NCBI GenBank assembly: GCA_008828725.1 | Contig: MEHQ01003247.1 | Coordinates: 320,168 to 384,167, forward strand | Reading direction: 5' to 3' | Origin: Saccharina japonica | Taxonomy: Eukaryota; Sar; Phaeophyceae; Laminariales; Laminariaceae | DNA length: 64,000 bases | Shown: in pieces, positions 1 through 10,586 of the stretch | Layout: every line of letters starts with the position of its first letter | Numbering within the stretch: the stretch's first letter is position 1 | The notes under the pieces: model-generated | Database searches by the model: none | Seen by the model: only the letters and a program-made list of their open reading frames with translations | What the model was told of the DNA's origin: nothing | Made by a program: the position numbers and the translations under genes

Positions 1-344
1 GAAGGTTTGGCCGAGAGACAAAATGGCCTGCCTGCCTGCCTTTCTTTTGGCTTTTTTTGGCTTTACTCTGCTCGCCTCTCTTTCTCTCTCCGGCTCGCTT
101 TGCTGGCATCTTGTAGCTTCCTTTGCTTGTTTAGTGTGGCGGCCTGTATCCGTTGGCCTCTCGTACGAGCTTAACTCTGCTTGCATCTCGTAACATCCCC
201 CCCCCCCCTCCTCCATCTTTCCCGTATCGGGTTTTGTATTGTAAGACCCGTTGATTAACCTTTTCCTCTTTTCCCCCCCCCCCCCCCCCCCCCCCCGCGT
301 TCCCTCTTCCGCGTGATGGGTTTTGTATCGTAAATCGGCCGCAG
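1..344. other. Upstream intron sequence of the LHC gene
   Basis: C/T-rich sequence with C runs near 198-208 and 274-296. The string TTTTGTATYGTAA recurs twice. No LHC exon could be read here, so this is taken as intron preceding the helix-A exon. Confidence 0.5.
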
Positions 345-408
345 TGGCTTCAAGAGGCGGAGATCAAGCACTGCCGAATCTGCATGTTGGCGTTCGTCGG
401 CATCTGGG
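345..408 (+). CDS. LHC exon: helix A
   Basis: Acceptor CCGCAG before 345 and donor GGTGAG after 408. 21 codons plus one base, beginning WLQEAEIKHCR. The two cysteines in HCRIC replace the usual small residues (commonly glycine and alanine) of this helix. Confidence 0.9.
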
Positions 409-3400
409 GTGAGCGACAGCAGTGAACATACTTTTTCAACATGTATTCCAGTACGTAAGGCAGTAAAGTTCCAGGGATTTCGCACGCATTGCGTTCGCTC
501 GTGGGTTGGATCTGCACTCTTTAGTGCAAATCCTGCGCTTCCGTATCATTTTCGGTATAGGTTGGGATCGACTGTAGATTATCTGGATGATATACTGTAC
601 GTAGATCGTCATCCGTTTGTCCAACGTGTGCTCGTTTTGGATGCCGGTTTGTACTGGCGTCAGTCAGTCAGCGAACAAGCGAGTCTCTCGTCCACAACGT
701 CAAGTCGTTTTTTTCTTCTTGTCGTCGCTATCATAACACACAGTACGTAGGGATATATCTCCATTGGGTGGGAAATCCGGGGGATGGCCCGAGATGTCCC
801 CTGTCAAATGAGCTTGGGGGGCGCGATCGCCGCCTCCGATGTCCTATCTACTCTAGTACAACAGCAACTTCGACGCGAGTCGACGAGGGAAGAAAGGGCT
901 CAACTTTTCTCGCGATAAAAGTGCAAAGCACCAACCGTAGTAGGGAGGGGGGGGGAGGAGAGCCTCTGATACGTGACCCCGGGTCTGATTTACGACTATG
1001 ATGCCAGCAGTAGGAGTGGGGGAGAGAACAGGAGGGCGAGGAAACAAAATGGGAAGAAGAAAAAAAAAAGAAAAACGTACGTTGCCGTCCGATTCATGCC
1101 ACAGATAGACCGACTGACCCCCCCCCGTGCGCTCCCCCTCCTCGCCAACAAAACCCGTCGCCAGCTGCCCAGGCGGGCTTTCTCCTCCCCGGGCTCGGCT
1201 ACGAGGTGGTGCCGTGGTATGACCAGTTCAGCCAGTTTGCGGCTAAGAACCCCGAGGGGCTCGCCCAGGTAAATATGGAAATATGGACATGTGTCGTATA
1301 AACCGGGTTTTTCCTTCGCCCCCATTGAGTCTTATTTTTTCGTATTATAGGCTTTCGCCACGGCCGCAGGCTTTTTTTTGTTGTTTGAGTTATATTTTAC
1401 ATGCGGTGCTCGTTTTTTTTGTCTCGTTTTTCTTGTTTTTTTTGTTTGTTTGTTTCTGGCCATCCACCGCGCCCCCCCTCTCTGGTGTCTGTATTATATA
1501 TACCACCCATGCATTGTTTTTTCCGTCGCTTTTTTTCTTACATGGTTGCTGTCTGTCTCCCCTGCCCCCCCCCCCCCCTCCCCCACCACCACCGCCTCCC
1601 TCACGCCCTTGTGTATACCGTACCATCAGTGTCCTCCCTTCCCCCCCCATGACATTTTTTTTCTTTGTGTTCGTTTTTTTTCCCCTCTTGTTTTTTTTCG
1701 TTGTCCATACCCCTCCCCCCCTTATTTTGTGCCTCTACATCCGTTGTTTCTACCGTGAACCGTTGGCTTATTGCATATACATGCAGTAATACCTTATTCT
1801 CTTCTTCGGTGTTTCTCGCTTTTTTTTAATGTCGTGATGTCCGCCCCTCCCCCTGACGATCTTCTTTTTTGCTCGCTTTCCCTTTTTATTTTGTTGTGTC
1901 CGCCCCCCCTTCCCCCCCCGCTACTCGCCCGTTGTGTCTATACCGTATATCGGTGGCTTATTGTAAATGTCCGTGGATTAATAGCTGATGCTCTTCTTCG
2001 CTGTGGCGGAGGGAGCGACGTACCCCGGTGACATGTGGAGCGGGGGTGGGGACCGCGACGCGGGAGACCTCGGGCTCTTCTTGAAGAAGCCGTGAGTTTT
2101 TTTTTTGTTTTTCATTATTTTTACTGATTTTGGTTACCAATACGAATCAAGTGGGAGTCTAGTTTTTTATGCAGGTACCAATTACGTACTGCTGTATGAT
2201 ACGAGCTGTAACGAGGGATGTGTATGTTTTTTTTGTTATTTAATGAGTGAGTGTAACCAATATATAGTCATTCAAGAAGCCGTGAGAGTATTTTGTTGTT
2301 GATGGACGAGTATATAGTCGTACACATTGTCAGTCAAGAAGCTGCGTGTAGCGATTTCACAGATTTGTCTGGGATGTGTTGTAAGCAAAACTCAAAAGAC
2401 TTGTATTGTCTGTCTGGTTGAAATTCGTATCAAATTCTTATTTTTGTTTATCGTCATCGTTTCGAGCTCGATTCTAGTTCGATATCCAACACTACTACAT
2501 AAGACTATTGGACGGAAATATAAGGGCCTTTCGCGCGTTACTACTACAGTTGTACGAAACGGTTCTTCATATTTTGCGCACCAGAGTGGTACCATACGCT
2601 GAGGAGACACTCGCCAAGGTGAAAAATCATCACAGCGCCAACTCAGCCGCTAGGCTTCGTTCATGTGCACCACTCTGAACGAAAATATTAGGGGCGCTCA
2701 GTCGTCATAATTGATGCCTAAACGCTTCTTTTATAATGAGCTCTTATTTAGTCTTATATGAATGCCTAAACCTTCGTTATATTAGGTGCGCTTAGTCTTC
2801 ACAATTGATGCCTAAACGCGTCTCTATATAACGAGCGCTTAGTCTTCATATGAATGCCTAAACTTTCGTTATATTAGGTGCGCTTAGTCTTCATAATTAA
2901 TGCCTAAACGCGTCTTACATAAGGAACGCTTAGTCTTCATATGAATGCCTAAACTTTCGTTATATTAGGTGCGCTTAGTCTTCATAATTGATGCCTAAAC
3001 GCGTCTTACATAAGGAGCGCTTAGTCTTCATATTGATGCCTAAACTCTCCTCATTTTTCCGCGCAGAGTGGTCACCATATACTGTAATCAAGATAACACC
3101 ACCCCCTGGGGCGATTCTCGGAGTCGATTTTCTCCCGATGAATAAGGGCGCACTCACTAATGGCGTGTTTGGAGAGGGTAGGAGGGGAGGGGAGTACAAT
3201 TTGTCATGGGTTTCAGGGCGGCGGGTTCGGATGGCGTTCGTCACCTGGACGGTGGGGTTTCCGATGGCGTTGCGGCATTTTTTTAGTCGCATCGAAATAC
3301 CGACGTTCTTGTGAGGCACACTATTATTATTAATAGTGGTTTGGATGCAGACACGTGAGTGATGGATAGCAGCAGAGAATGTTGAGGTTTTGGTGCCTGC

Positions 3401-4569
3401 AGAAGGGGACGTCTGCTACGATAGAGGTATATAGCCCTTTTGGCTAATTTTGTTTCTGAACGACCTATCAAAGGCTCCTTAACTCCTTTTAACCCATTCA
3501 GAACTGAACAAATGCCGGACCCTAATATTCCAAGCAGTTTGTCGCCAAATTCGTGGGACGAACCGGTCCCACATTTTTTGTGGACAAACTACTTGGAATT
3601 AGTGTGGGATAAGTTTTGTAGTTCTGGAAGGGTTAACTCAAAATCGTCGGAACGTCATTCTTAATTTGCAATAGGATTTTTTGCATACCTACTGTTGGTC
3701 CATGAGATTTTTCGTCTGGTTGCGCTTTCATTTTTCTCAAAATCACTTTTTGGGTGAGGTATACTAATAGTAGTATAAAAGCTCCTCAAGTCAGTAACCT
3801 CCCCGAAGATAGTAAGAGTGCACCCCCTGACGAGATGTTACCGTAGACGTGTCTCTCGGTGCTTGCACTCCTCCTCCTCCTCCTCCTCCTCCTAAGTCGA
3901 GAAAGCAGCTTGGGAATCGGAGGGGGTGTTATCTTGGTGATATGGTTATCACCCAGGGTGATACGGTTATCACTCAGGGTGATAAGGCTATCACCCGTGT
4001 GATTACGGTGTACGTTGAGGACGGAGGACGACGTTGTGGTAATTTTCAGCTTTATTACCACAGTTGCTCTATCCGTAGTGCCCGATGTTAATGAAGAAGC
4101 ACCAACATTAGCGGGCTTGAAGTGTGTTCGTGTTTGCGTCCCCTTTACGTAATTCGACGCAACAATAACACAAGTTTTATTGCCCATGCATGAAAATAGG
4201 AGCATCATCCAAAAAAACGCGCGCGTGCCTGAGTGGGTGACATCAGCCCTTCCATTTTAAGTGCGCGTTTCACACTCAAAAGTTGAACAAAAATAATGCC
4301 CATAAAGCAAGACAGCGGATCGCAAAAAAACGAAGGTTCTTTCTTGTGACTCAGCTACATATTACTAATATTTTTCCTTTCTTTCCATCCCATTCCATGC
4401 ATTCCTCTATTTCGGCGTCGACGGCGAAAACAGGTCGCCGAAGGACTTCGACAAGCTCAGGCTGCAGGAGCTCAAGAACGGCCGCCTGGCGATGCTCTCC
4501 GTCGCAGCTTGCGCCTCCGAACACTGGATCCCCGGTGCCGTGCCTATGCTCATGGGCCAGGGCTACTAA
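345..4569 (+). CDS. Light-harvesting chlorophyll a/c-binding protein, 3' four exons (5' end outside window)
   Basis: Thylakoid antenna protein that binds chlorophyll and carotenoid and passes excitation to a photosystem. Exons 345-408, 1165-1268, 1985-2091 and 4434-4569 join in phase (1, 0, 2) with GT-AG borders and encode 136 residues plus a TAA stop. Helix A carries the chlorophyll-ligand motif EIKHCR followed by a hydrophobic MLAFVGIW stretch. Helix B follows GLAQLMLFFAVAEGATYPGD. Helix C carries ELKNGRLAMLSVAA. The charge-paired ExxHxR / ExxNxR signature of the three-helix LHC fold is therefore complete. The C-terminus is short (IPGAVPMLMGQGY). The transit peptide and the N-terminal region before helix A were not found in bases 1-344, so the gene starts upstream of the window. 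Compared with usual family members of about 200 residues, roughly the first third is absent. The sub-family (FCP/Lhcf, Lhcr or other) cannot be fixed from this part. Intron 3 is 2.3 kb and full of repeats. Confidence 0.93.
876..1076 (+). repeat. A-tailed SINE-like element, copy in LHC intron
   Basis: Diverged copy of a family of about 190 bp that starts with GCGAGTCGACGAGGGAAGAAAG, contains CTCGCGATAAAA and a GTGAYCCCGG segment, and ends in an A-rich tail (here about 1051-1076). Sister copies lie at 27011, 30035, 32736, 35565 and 39433. A possible Pol III B-box-like string (GGATTCGAG in the 39.5-kb copy) suggests a SINE, but the A-box was not confirmed. Confidence 0.6.
1165..1268 (+). CDS. 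LHC exon: loop between helices A and B
   Basis: Acceptor CGCCAG before 1165 and donor CAG|GTAAAT at 1269. This acceptor is preferred over the CCCAG eight bases downstream because only it restores phase with the helix-A exon. The translation reads AAQAGFLLPGLGYEVVPW and ends KNPEGLAQ. Confidence 0.88.
1985..2091 (+). CDS. LHC exon: helix B and stromal loop
   Basis: Acceptor AATAG before 1985 and donor GTGAGT at 2092. The exon holds 35 codons plus two bases and reads LMLFFAVAEGATYPGDMW, then a Gly/Asp-rich loop and LGLFLKK. The PGD turn after helix B is typical of LHC proteins. Confidence 0.9.
2690..3050 (+). repeat. Tandem repeat of about 90 bp in LHC intron 3
   Basis: About four units, each made of two related halves that contain GCGCTTAGTCTTCATA followed by ATGCCTAAAC. 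Half-units alternate between an AATTGATGCC and an ATGAATGCC version, so the array has a higher-order (dimer) structure. Confidence 0.85.
3489..3636. repeat. Fold-back element (MITE-like), AACCC family
   Basis: Termini TTAACCCATTCAGAACT and AGTTCTGGAAGGGTTAA are imperfect inverted repeats, and the centre also pairs (AAGCAGTTTGTC with GACAAACTACTT). Diverged relatives are at about 33150-33250 and 42600-42700. Confidence 0.65.
3930..4005 (+). repeat. 21-bp tandem repeat with palindromic units in LHC intron 3
   Basis: Three to four units each begin GGTGATA and end TATCACC/T, so every unit is itself a short inverted repeat (GGTGATA...TATCACC). Confidence 0.75.
4434..4569 (+). CDS. LHC terminal exon: helix C
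   Basis: Acceptor AAACAG before 4434, stop TAA at 4567-4569. It reads SPKDFDKLRLQELKNGR then LAMLSVAACASEHW, the second chlorophyll-ligand helix, and a short C-terminal tail. Confidence 0.95.
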
Positions 4570-7198
4570 CTTTTTTTTTTAACATTTATCCCCGTCCGGA
4601 TTATTAGGTTTCGCGCGTACGCACCGCACCACCTCTGTCTGCCTCAGTTGTTGAATTTTTGGTGTAAGCCCGGTGGAATGGAGTAGGGTTCAGACACGGA
4701 AGATTGGTGATGGATGCCCTACGCGGCGTAAGGTGTTTAGGGTCGTTCGGGGGTGAACCGGGGGAAGCGCGCGGTGGAAGAGGGTGTCTTCCGCGGGCGG
4801 TGTGCATGCATGCATGCCCTCGGGTCGCTTGCTCTGCGCGAGCGCTGACAGTAAAACTGTTGAATGTTACACAATACGCGCTGTCCTACACCAGAGAGAG
4901 TAGAGGGGGGTGGACTGGGCGGAGCGGAGCGCATCACGCGACTGAACACGCCGCGTATGGCGCTTCTGATGACCCAAACACACAAAAACCGAGGGGTTTG
5001 CAATTGAATTTTAGGCGTTTGGAGCTCCGCGGCGCAAACAGCACATACTTATTAGGGCATGCAACGGGTGCTACCTCGTCTGCCCCCCCCCCCCCCCCCC
5101 CGCCTGGTGTTTGGAAGGCAACGGCGGCGATCAAAACGTCATTTTACCGCAAAATTAAAATGAAATCGGTATCCGGCCGATTTTTTTTCTTCGGACTGAT
5201 TCGATGTGGAAATCGTTGTCTTGACTGATTCGAGAGGATACATGAGAAGTGGCGCTGTTGTTATACGATAAATAGCCGGCGGGTCGGTTTGTGTCTCACT
5301 TCGCAACGTATAGTTTTGCGCTCGAAGGAGGAGGGGCGAGGAAGGACTTCCTTGTGTTGCTGTGGCGTTTTTGTTGTGGACAGTTTCGTCAACTAGAATA
5401 TTCTAGAATGTATTTCCTTATGATGACCCTTTAGACGGAGCTGCTCCGGCTTTCCTCATGACGCATTGTTACGCTCGGGGGAAAAGGTGTAAGTTTGCAG
5501 GAGGGCCTGCCGGCGTCGCATTGAGTTGATCCCGTACGTACGTACGTCGTTTTTCGCTGGTTTTGGCCCCCTTCCTTTTCAACGCCAGCGTTAATTGGTG
5601 GGTTTAATTGGGTGCTGAATATGCTAAGTTCTTCACCCGAACAACGACCGGCCGGGCTCAACTTAAGACGCTTCATTGCAATCATTCTCACCCTTTATCT
5701 TCTTCGACAAGGTTCCTTATTTGTTTATTTATTTATTCCATAGTTTCATGGCGTTGTCGGTTGTTTTTAAAGTATTTTTTGCCGCTCACTATCGAAATTT
5801 GCTCAAAATCTTACACTCGTCGTTTAGGTGGAAACTTACGGTTTTGGTTTCACTTGTTTTTGTTGGGGTTGGTACCATCATGGTAGTTCACAGCCGAAGT
5901 CTAGCCTTAACTAACCCTAACACCGACCGCCACCACCTCCGATCGCCACACACACGTACTAAAGTGCGAGGTTTTCCTCGCCGAATCGGCGTCTTTGGCG
6001 ACGAGTTAAACGTGTTGTTACTCATTTAGCTTGATGTTCTTTCGTCGCTTTCTGCTGCAGCTTGCAATTTTTTCACTCGTATTCAAAATGTGCTCGTACC
6101 TGATTTCGGTTGCCAATTGAACAGGTGTACCTGTATGTGTGCGCCCCTCTACTTTTTTCATGTAAAAAAACAAGTCAAAGAAAACTGGACGCCCCCGTCC
6201 AACCTTAATTGAGTACGAAAAGCTAGGAAACAGCAAGGCACCAACAGCGTACATCACAACGCTACATAACCGTGCATAGTCGATCTCGATATCAAGTTGC
6301 TGCTGCTGTGTTTTTCACTATCAAAAGCGTGCCTTCTTTTTAGGTTCCAAGCGAGACCACCGGGTGTACCACGTACGCGCGTATTTACGTGCCTGTACAG
6401 TAGTAGTATTTGACCGCTTCCCCACTTTGAAGTCTGAAAAGTACCAGAAACAAAATATGCCTCAACCCAACCTTAAATATGAAAATATAGGGAACAGCAC
6501 GGCAACGCCTATCGTTGGCGCTGCATAACAGTGAATAGTCTTTTTTTTTTTTCTTTTTTTTTATCCTCCGGCGGATGGGTCAAAATAAAGCTATTGTCCA
6601 CTCGGCCGTCTGTTTTGCCGCTTTCCGTATGTACTATCAATAGTACATCCGTCGTATACTGTACCGGGAACGAGCAAATAGCTCGTACAATACTACTCTG
6701 GTACGCATAAAAACTACCACGCTCGCAGTAGAGCTCTGTCCGTATATTAGTGTATCAGTGCTGTTGTGCGTTAGCTTACACAGGCGTCCCCTATTGATAG
6801 TCGTAAAAAAGAGGACAAATGCCAAATCTAAGGTTGGGGTGTAAAAAAGTGTCTGTCACAGCAGTCGTTAGATAATAAATAATAAGTGTGTCGTTGCAGT
6901 CAAGATCGGGGTTTGGTGGCACGTTTTGCTCAGCACTAATACGTACGACGTACCGACAGGGTAGAAGTACCTGATGGGGGTTTAGACACCCGACCCCGGC
7001 GTTCTACCGTAGACGTAAACATATGATATCACGGTACCTGGTATACCTGGTATGGACGAGGCTTATGTATCATAAAGCCTGAAGCGGTCTGCCTCCGTAC
7101 GGTGTCTCCTAATAAAATGGTACCAGCACGAAGTGTCAACATAGCTCGGAAGCTGAACCAGGCTGCGGGCAGAAGTAACAGGGCGACTTTTGTTGTAC
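4570..7198. other. Gene-free stretch between LHC and the NOP14 exon
   Basis: I see no exon here. It contains a C run (5084-5101), a T run (6541-6562), CA/GTAC-rich segments and a degenerate repeated segment. Bases 6185-6290 and 6440-6540 share 'CAACCTTAA...GGGAACAGCA' and a 'CATAACxGTGxATAGTC' ending, and a partial inverted copy is near 6815-6840. Confidence 0.5.
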
Positions 7199-7475
7199 CT
7201 GAGGATGAGAAGCATGGGAATCCCCACCCCCGCCGCCGAAGTGAAGCTTATCAACAACCTCCGCATCGAGATCGTCGTCCTCGTCGTCCTGCTGACCATC
7301 TTCAGAACCGTCGTTGTTGCCCAAAGCTTGCCCTCTGTGCGTCAGCACTTCGTTCGGGCCACCATCATCACCCAAATTGAAAACACTTCCGCCACGGCTT
7401 CGCTGGTTGCGGTCTTTCTGCATTCGGGCCCACATTTTTTCCTCCAACAGCAGCGTGGCATCGTCCTCACCAAAC
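7199..7475 (-). CDS. NOP14: NOP14 (nucleolar protein 14), single internal exon
   Basis: NOP14 is a U3 snoRNP-associated protein needed for 18S rRNA maturation in the nucleolus. The exon opens one base into the frame after CTGTCAG, reads 92 codons and ends CAG|GTACAA. Two blocks typical of the family appear in the right order: FGEDD...LLLEEKMWARMQKDR, then FNLGDD...EVLTHRGQAL, an acidic run DGQQDDEDDDLDAEVVDKL and HFGGGGG. These match the family's FGE...EEKM, FNL...LTHxGQxL and LHFGGG landmarks in the N-terminal half. I could not find flanking exons. The next exon downstream should lie at lower coordinates, between this exon and the oppositely oriented LHC gene, and none is visible. It may be a fragment or pseudogene, or sit in a gene with very long introns. 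Confidence 0.78.
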
Positions 7476-7784
7476 CTGACAGATCATACCGAAAACAAAC
7501 CACAAACCACAAACAACGAACAGCGTGGGACGCGTGACGCGGGGGATCTCTTGTCCCTTATGTGGACGATATCCCGTTCAGTATCACACTAAAACGTGGT
7601 TCAGTGGTGGCGCAAGCACCTACTCGACACTATGTACGATATCACCTACACTATACGAGAATATGCACAATGCAAGGTGCACGGACCTGTTGTGCGTTGA
7701 CCGGAAATACACAGGACCCGCCAACACAGCAGTGGACACAGCAGCGTTGGGCCCACACTAGAGATGGCTCCCGGATTCGAAAAT

Positions 7785-7906
7785 TGGAACCGGTACCAGT
7801 ACCGCCTTCGGTGCGATTTGACCAGTACCGTCCCGGGTTCCCGCGGTACTGGGTATTCCAGGTACCCGGGTACCCGGGTTCCCGGGTACCCGTGTACCCG
7901 GGATTA
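7785..7906. repeat. GGTACCCG-type octamer repeat
   Basis: Degenerate tandem of GGTACCCG/GGTTCCCG units with many SmaI- and KpnI-like palindromes, clearest at 7840-7903. One undetermined base is at 7917. Confidence 0.75.
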
Positions 7907-7970
7907 CATGCGCATTNTGAAAAGAAAAACACCCCAGCGGGGGGACACTCCTTTCCACAAACTCGGGCGA

Positions 7971-8745
7971 GGGGGGGGGGGGGCGTACTAATTTGTTGCT
8001 TGCCTTAGTCATTTGATCATTGACCACGCATCCCTTTCGAGACGGGGCACCGTTCCTACTCCTGATAAGAGACACGTCCAACACTTGGGGCGCTCATTAC
8101 GTTGTTTCCATATATTACAAAGAAACTTTTTGCTAATCTTATTCCCTTCCTGGTTCGCCGCCTGTGGCCATCATCTATCTCCTAAATAGCGATCGCTTTC
8201 TCTCTACTATTTAGTGTACCAAACTGCTCCATGTCACACTCGTCTATTTTTCTTATCTCCTCCTCTAACACATCCCTTTCCTCCTTGTACCTTTCACATT
8301 CTCCCACTATGTGAACTCTACTCTATGGCTTTGCCACATGGGCACATTTGTGCATCTACTTCCTCCTCCTCCCGGCTACTGGTATACCTCCTTCTTCTTT
8401 CTGGCAGGTCCAGGTCCCCTACACGAAATCGCAATTTCAGCTTTTTCGCGAAGTCCATCGGGCCGTGCAGATACCTTTTAATTCCTATTCCTTCTCTCAA
8501 CCCCCCGCATATCTCTAAGTGTTCTTCCCCTTCCACCTTCCTTCTTAACGCTAGCCTTTCCCTTCTTTCTATCCTTTCTTTTACTTCTGTCTTGTATCCG
8601 CTAAAATTCTCTATGGCCAGCATCTCTTTTTGGTTTCCTATATCCTTCCATACTTTCTCGACTACGCTATCCCACCTTGTTCCAGCTCGCCCTTTGGTTA
8701 CTTTCTCCCATACAGCTTTATCAGCTATGGCTGGCAACCAGGGGG
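7971..8745 (-). mobile_element. LINE (non-LTR retrotransposon) 3' fragment with C-run tail
   Basis: On the minus strand the sequence encodes the C-terminal end of a retrotransposon polyprotein. An ORF from 8737 reads ADKAVWEKVTKGRAGTRWDS and runs to a CPCGKAIE cysteine motif. It then breaks by frameshift and continues in another frame as RVHIVGECERYKEERDVLEE, which is the usual C-terminal cysteine/histidine region behind a reverse transcriptase domain. The reverse transcriptase core itself is missing, so this is a 5'-truncated, frame-broken copy. The sense 3' end is AACAAATTAGTACGC followed by a C run (G run 7971-7983 on the plus strand). The 5' break also abuts a G run at 8741-8758. Confidence 0.8.
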
Positions 8746-8859
8746 GCAGGGGGGGGGGTGAGAATGTATCGACCGAAACGAGAAAACCCGAACCCGAACT
8801 AGAGACACAGCTCTAGGGAGAGAGGGCGACGCAAAATTGGATAACCGAAAAATAGGATA

Positions 8860-9165
8860 CAGAACGCCACACAGTCCTGTGCCACAGTATGATGAATATT
8901 TAGCCAGATCTCCCACCGCCCCCGGCTCGGAGCTGTGGGGGGGGGGTCGACAGGACGAAACGCGAAAGAACACGAAACCCCTACAGTCGTCTTGTGTCAT
9001 GAATGAGTGGGCCGGCTATTACACAGGTCGCCCCCGGCTCCGAATGGGAGGGGGATCGGCAGGACGGAACACAAACCAACGGACACGAAAACCCGACTGT
9101 CTTGTGCCACAAATGGGTGGCCCAATTACCCAGACCAGCCCCGGCGCTGAGCGGGGGGGGTGTTA
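8860..9165. repeat. Tandem repeat of about 100-120 bp, three units
   Basis: Each unit has a CTGTGCCAC/CTTGTGTCAT start, a CCCCCGGCTC segment, a G run and a GGACGGAACAC-like end. The units are diverged by substitutions and small indels. Confidence 0.65.
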
Positions 9166-10271
9166 GGTAAAACGGGCCAAGAACGCGCCACCCCAAACTC
9201 TACGTACCCAAAAGCTGAAAAAGCGTTAAAGGATGACCTATAATAAACCCCCCGACCCCCAAAACCGAGAAGAACGGAAAGTTATCGAAGGCGGTGGCGA
9301 TGGTGCGAAAATCAACTACAGTATCCACCGCTAGCTGCTCCTCGAGATCCATCTACTACGCTACGCTGGACCCTCTCCTCAAACGCGCTACGAGTAGCAA
9401 CTACTGCTGTAAGTGTATTTCAAGACACTCTAGGGACGTGGTACAGATCCCGCTGAGCAGCAGCGCCGAGGGCACCCAAGACGGCCGTTGTGGAAGACGG
9501 GACGCCATGCAGGGGGGATCTTAAAAGAGGAGTTTCCACAGGCTCGGCGCGGTCGCGGTCGGGCGGAATGAGTGCCCTTGGGACAGGCGAGGCGGCTGGA
9601 GAAGGGGCCGTAACGACGGCCGGAGGTGGTCGCGGCCGTGGGAATCGCGGTGGGGTGTAAGCACACCGGGCGGCTCGTCGAGGGGCCCCGCCGGGCCGGA
9701 AATAATATTCAACAGAACACGGCACAGTGCCTGTGGCAGCGGCTGTTCGTCGGCGCGTCCGAGTGGAGATGCGACCCGAAGGCGGGAAGACACTCGGAGG
9801 CGCCGAGTCACCAGGCGGCAAAGGGGCGGACGAGGCCGGATCAGTGATCGCTGCGGGTTCGGCCCCCTGTGAATTGCTCGTTCGGGGAAGGAGCATGCTG
9901 GGCGACAGACGTCGTGGCAGTGGGCGCTTCTGCAGAGCCCATGCAGCCCTCAGAGGGCACGGCAAGAACGGAAGCGATAGTGGTGTCGGCGGTGAACAAT
10001 TGCCCCTCGGCCGGGACGGCGATCGACGGTGGTGACGGAGGTAGATACACGAGTGACGATTCTACCCGATGGAGAAGGTGTGTCATCAATTACTATACGC
10101 GGCCCGCGTTCGCGAAGATCGCGGAAATCAGAAGAGGCGAAAGAGAGCCCGCCCAAAACATTGGGGTGGGGCACCAGCCCACCCAAGCCGACACCGGGGG
10201 TCGATAAAGAACGCGTGCGAAGCCCGCAGGCCCTGGAGGGGAATATACCGCCATCATCTAGTGATGGTCGT

Positions 10272-10586
10272 CTACAGTAGGCAAGGACATTTGTTTTCAC
10301 CGCTGATGGCTGGTGCCTTATCGTTCGCAAGGTTCTGAAAAGACAACCATATGACGTCCAAAGTACCGATTGGCCTCGGTTCCGTAGCTAATATTCCCCT
10401 GTACAGCGTAGGGATTACGCTAGGGTTCTGCTCGTTAACCGCCATCCGAACCACCTTCAAGACTACCTCAACTCCTGGGGCTAATCCGAGTTCAGTGCCT
10501 GTCGCTGCCGACACTACCACGCGAACATCCCGACTGGAATCGCAAAAGGGGGTCCCGTTAGAAAAGCCATAGATATGCAACTTCAT
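10272..10586 (-). CDS. Unrecognised 104-residue ORF, downstream member of an ATGA overlap
   Basis: Starts MKLHIYGFSNGTPFCDSS and continues with a Val-rich segment (EVVLKVVRMAVNEQNPS) and ILATEPRPIGTLDVIW. The start codon overlaps the stop of the preceding ORF. That arrangement is normal for genes translated from one message in viruses or bacteria, and unusual for a nuclear gene. No family recognised. Confidence 0.4.
   Translation of the reverse strand: MKLHIYGFSNGTPFCDSSRDVRVVVSAATGTELGLAPGVEVVLKVVRMAVNEQNPSVIPTLYRGILATEPRPIGTLDVIWLSFQNLANDKAPAISGENKCPCLL

Noticed and set aside
1283-1789. 168-codon Phe/Pro-rich ORF
   Set aside because: It lies in an LHC intron made of T and C runs; composition explains the open frame.
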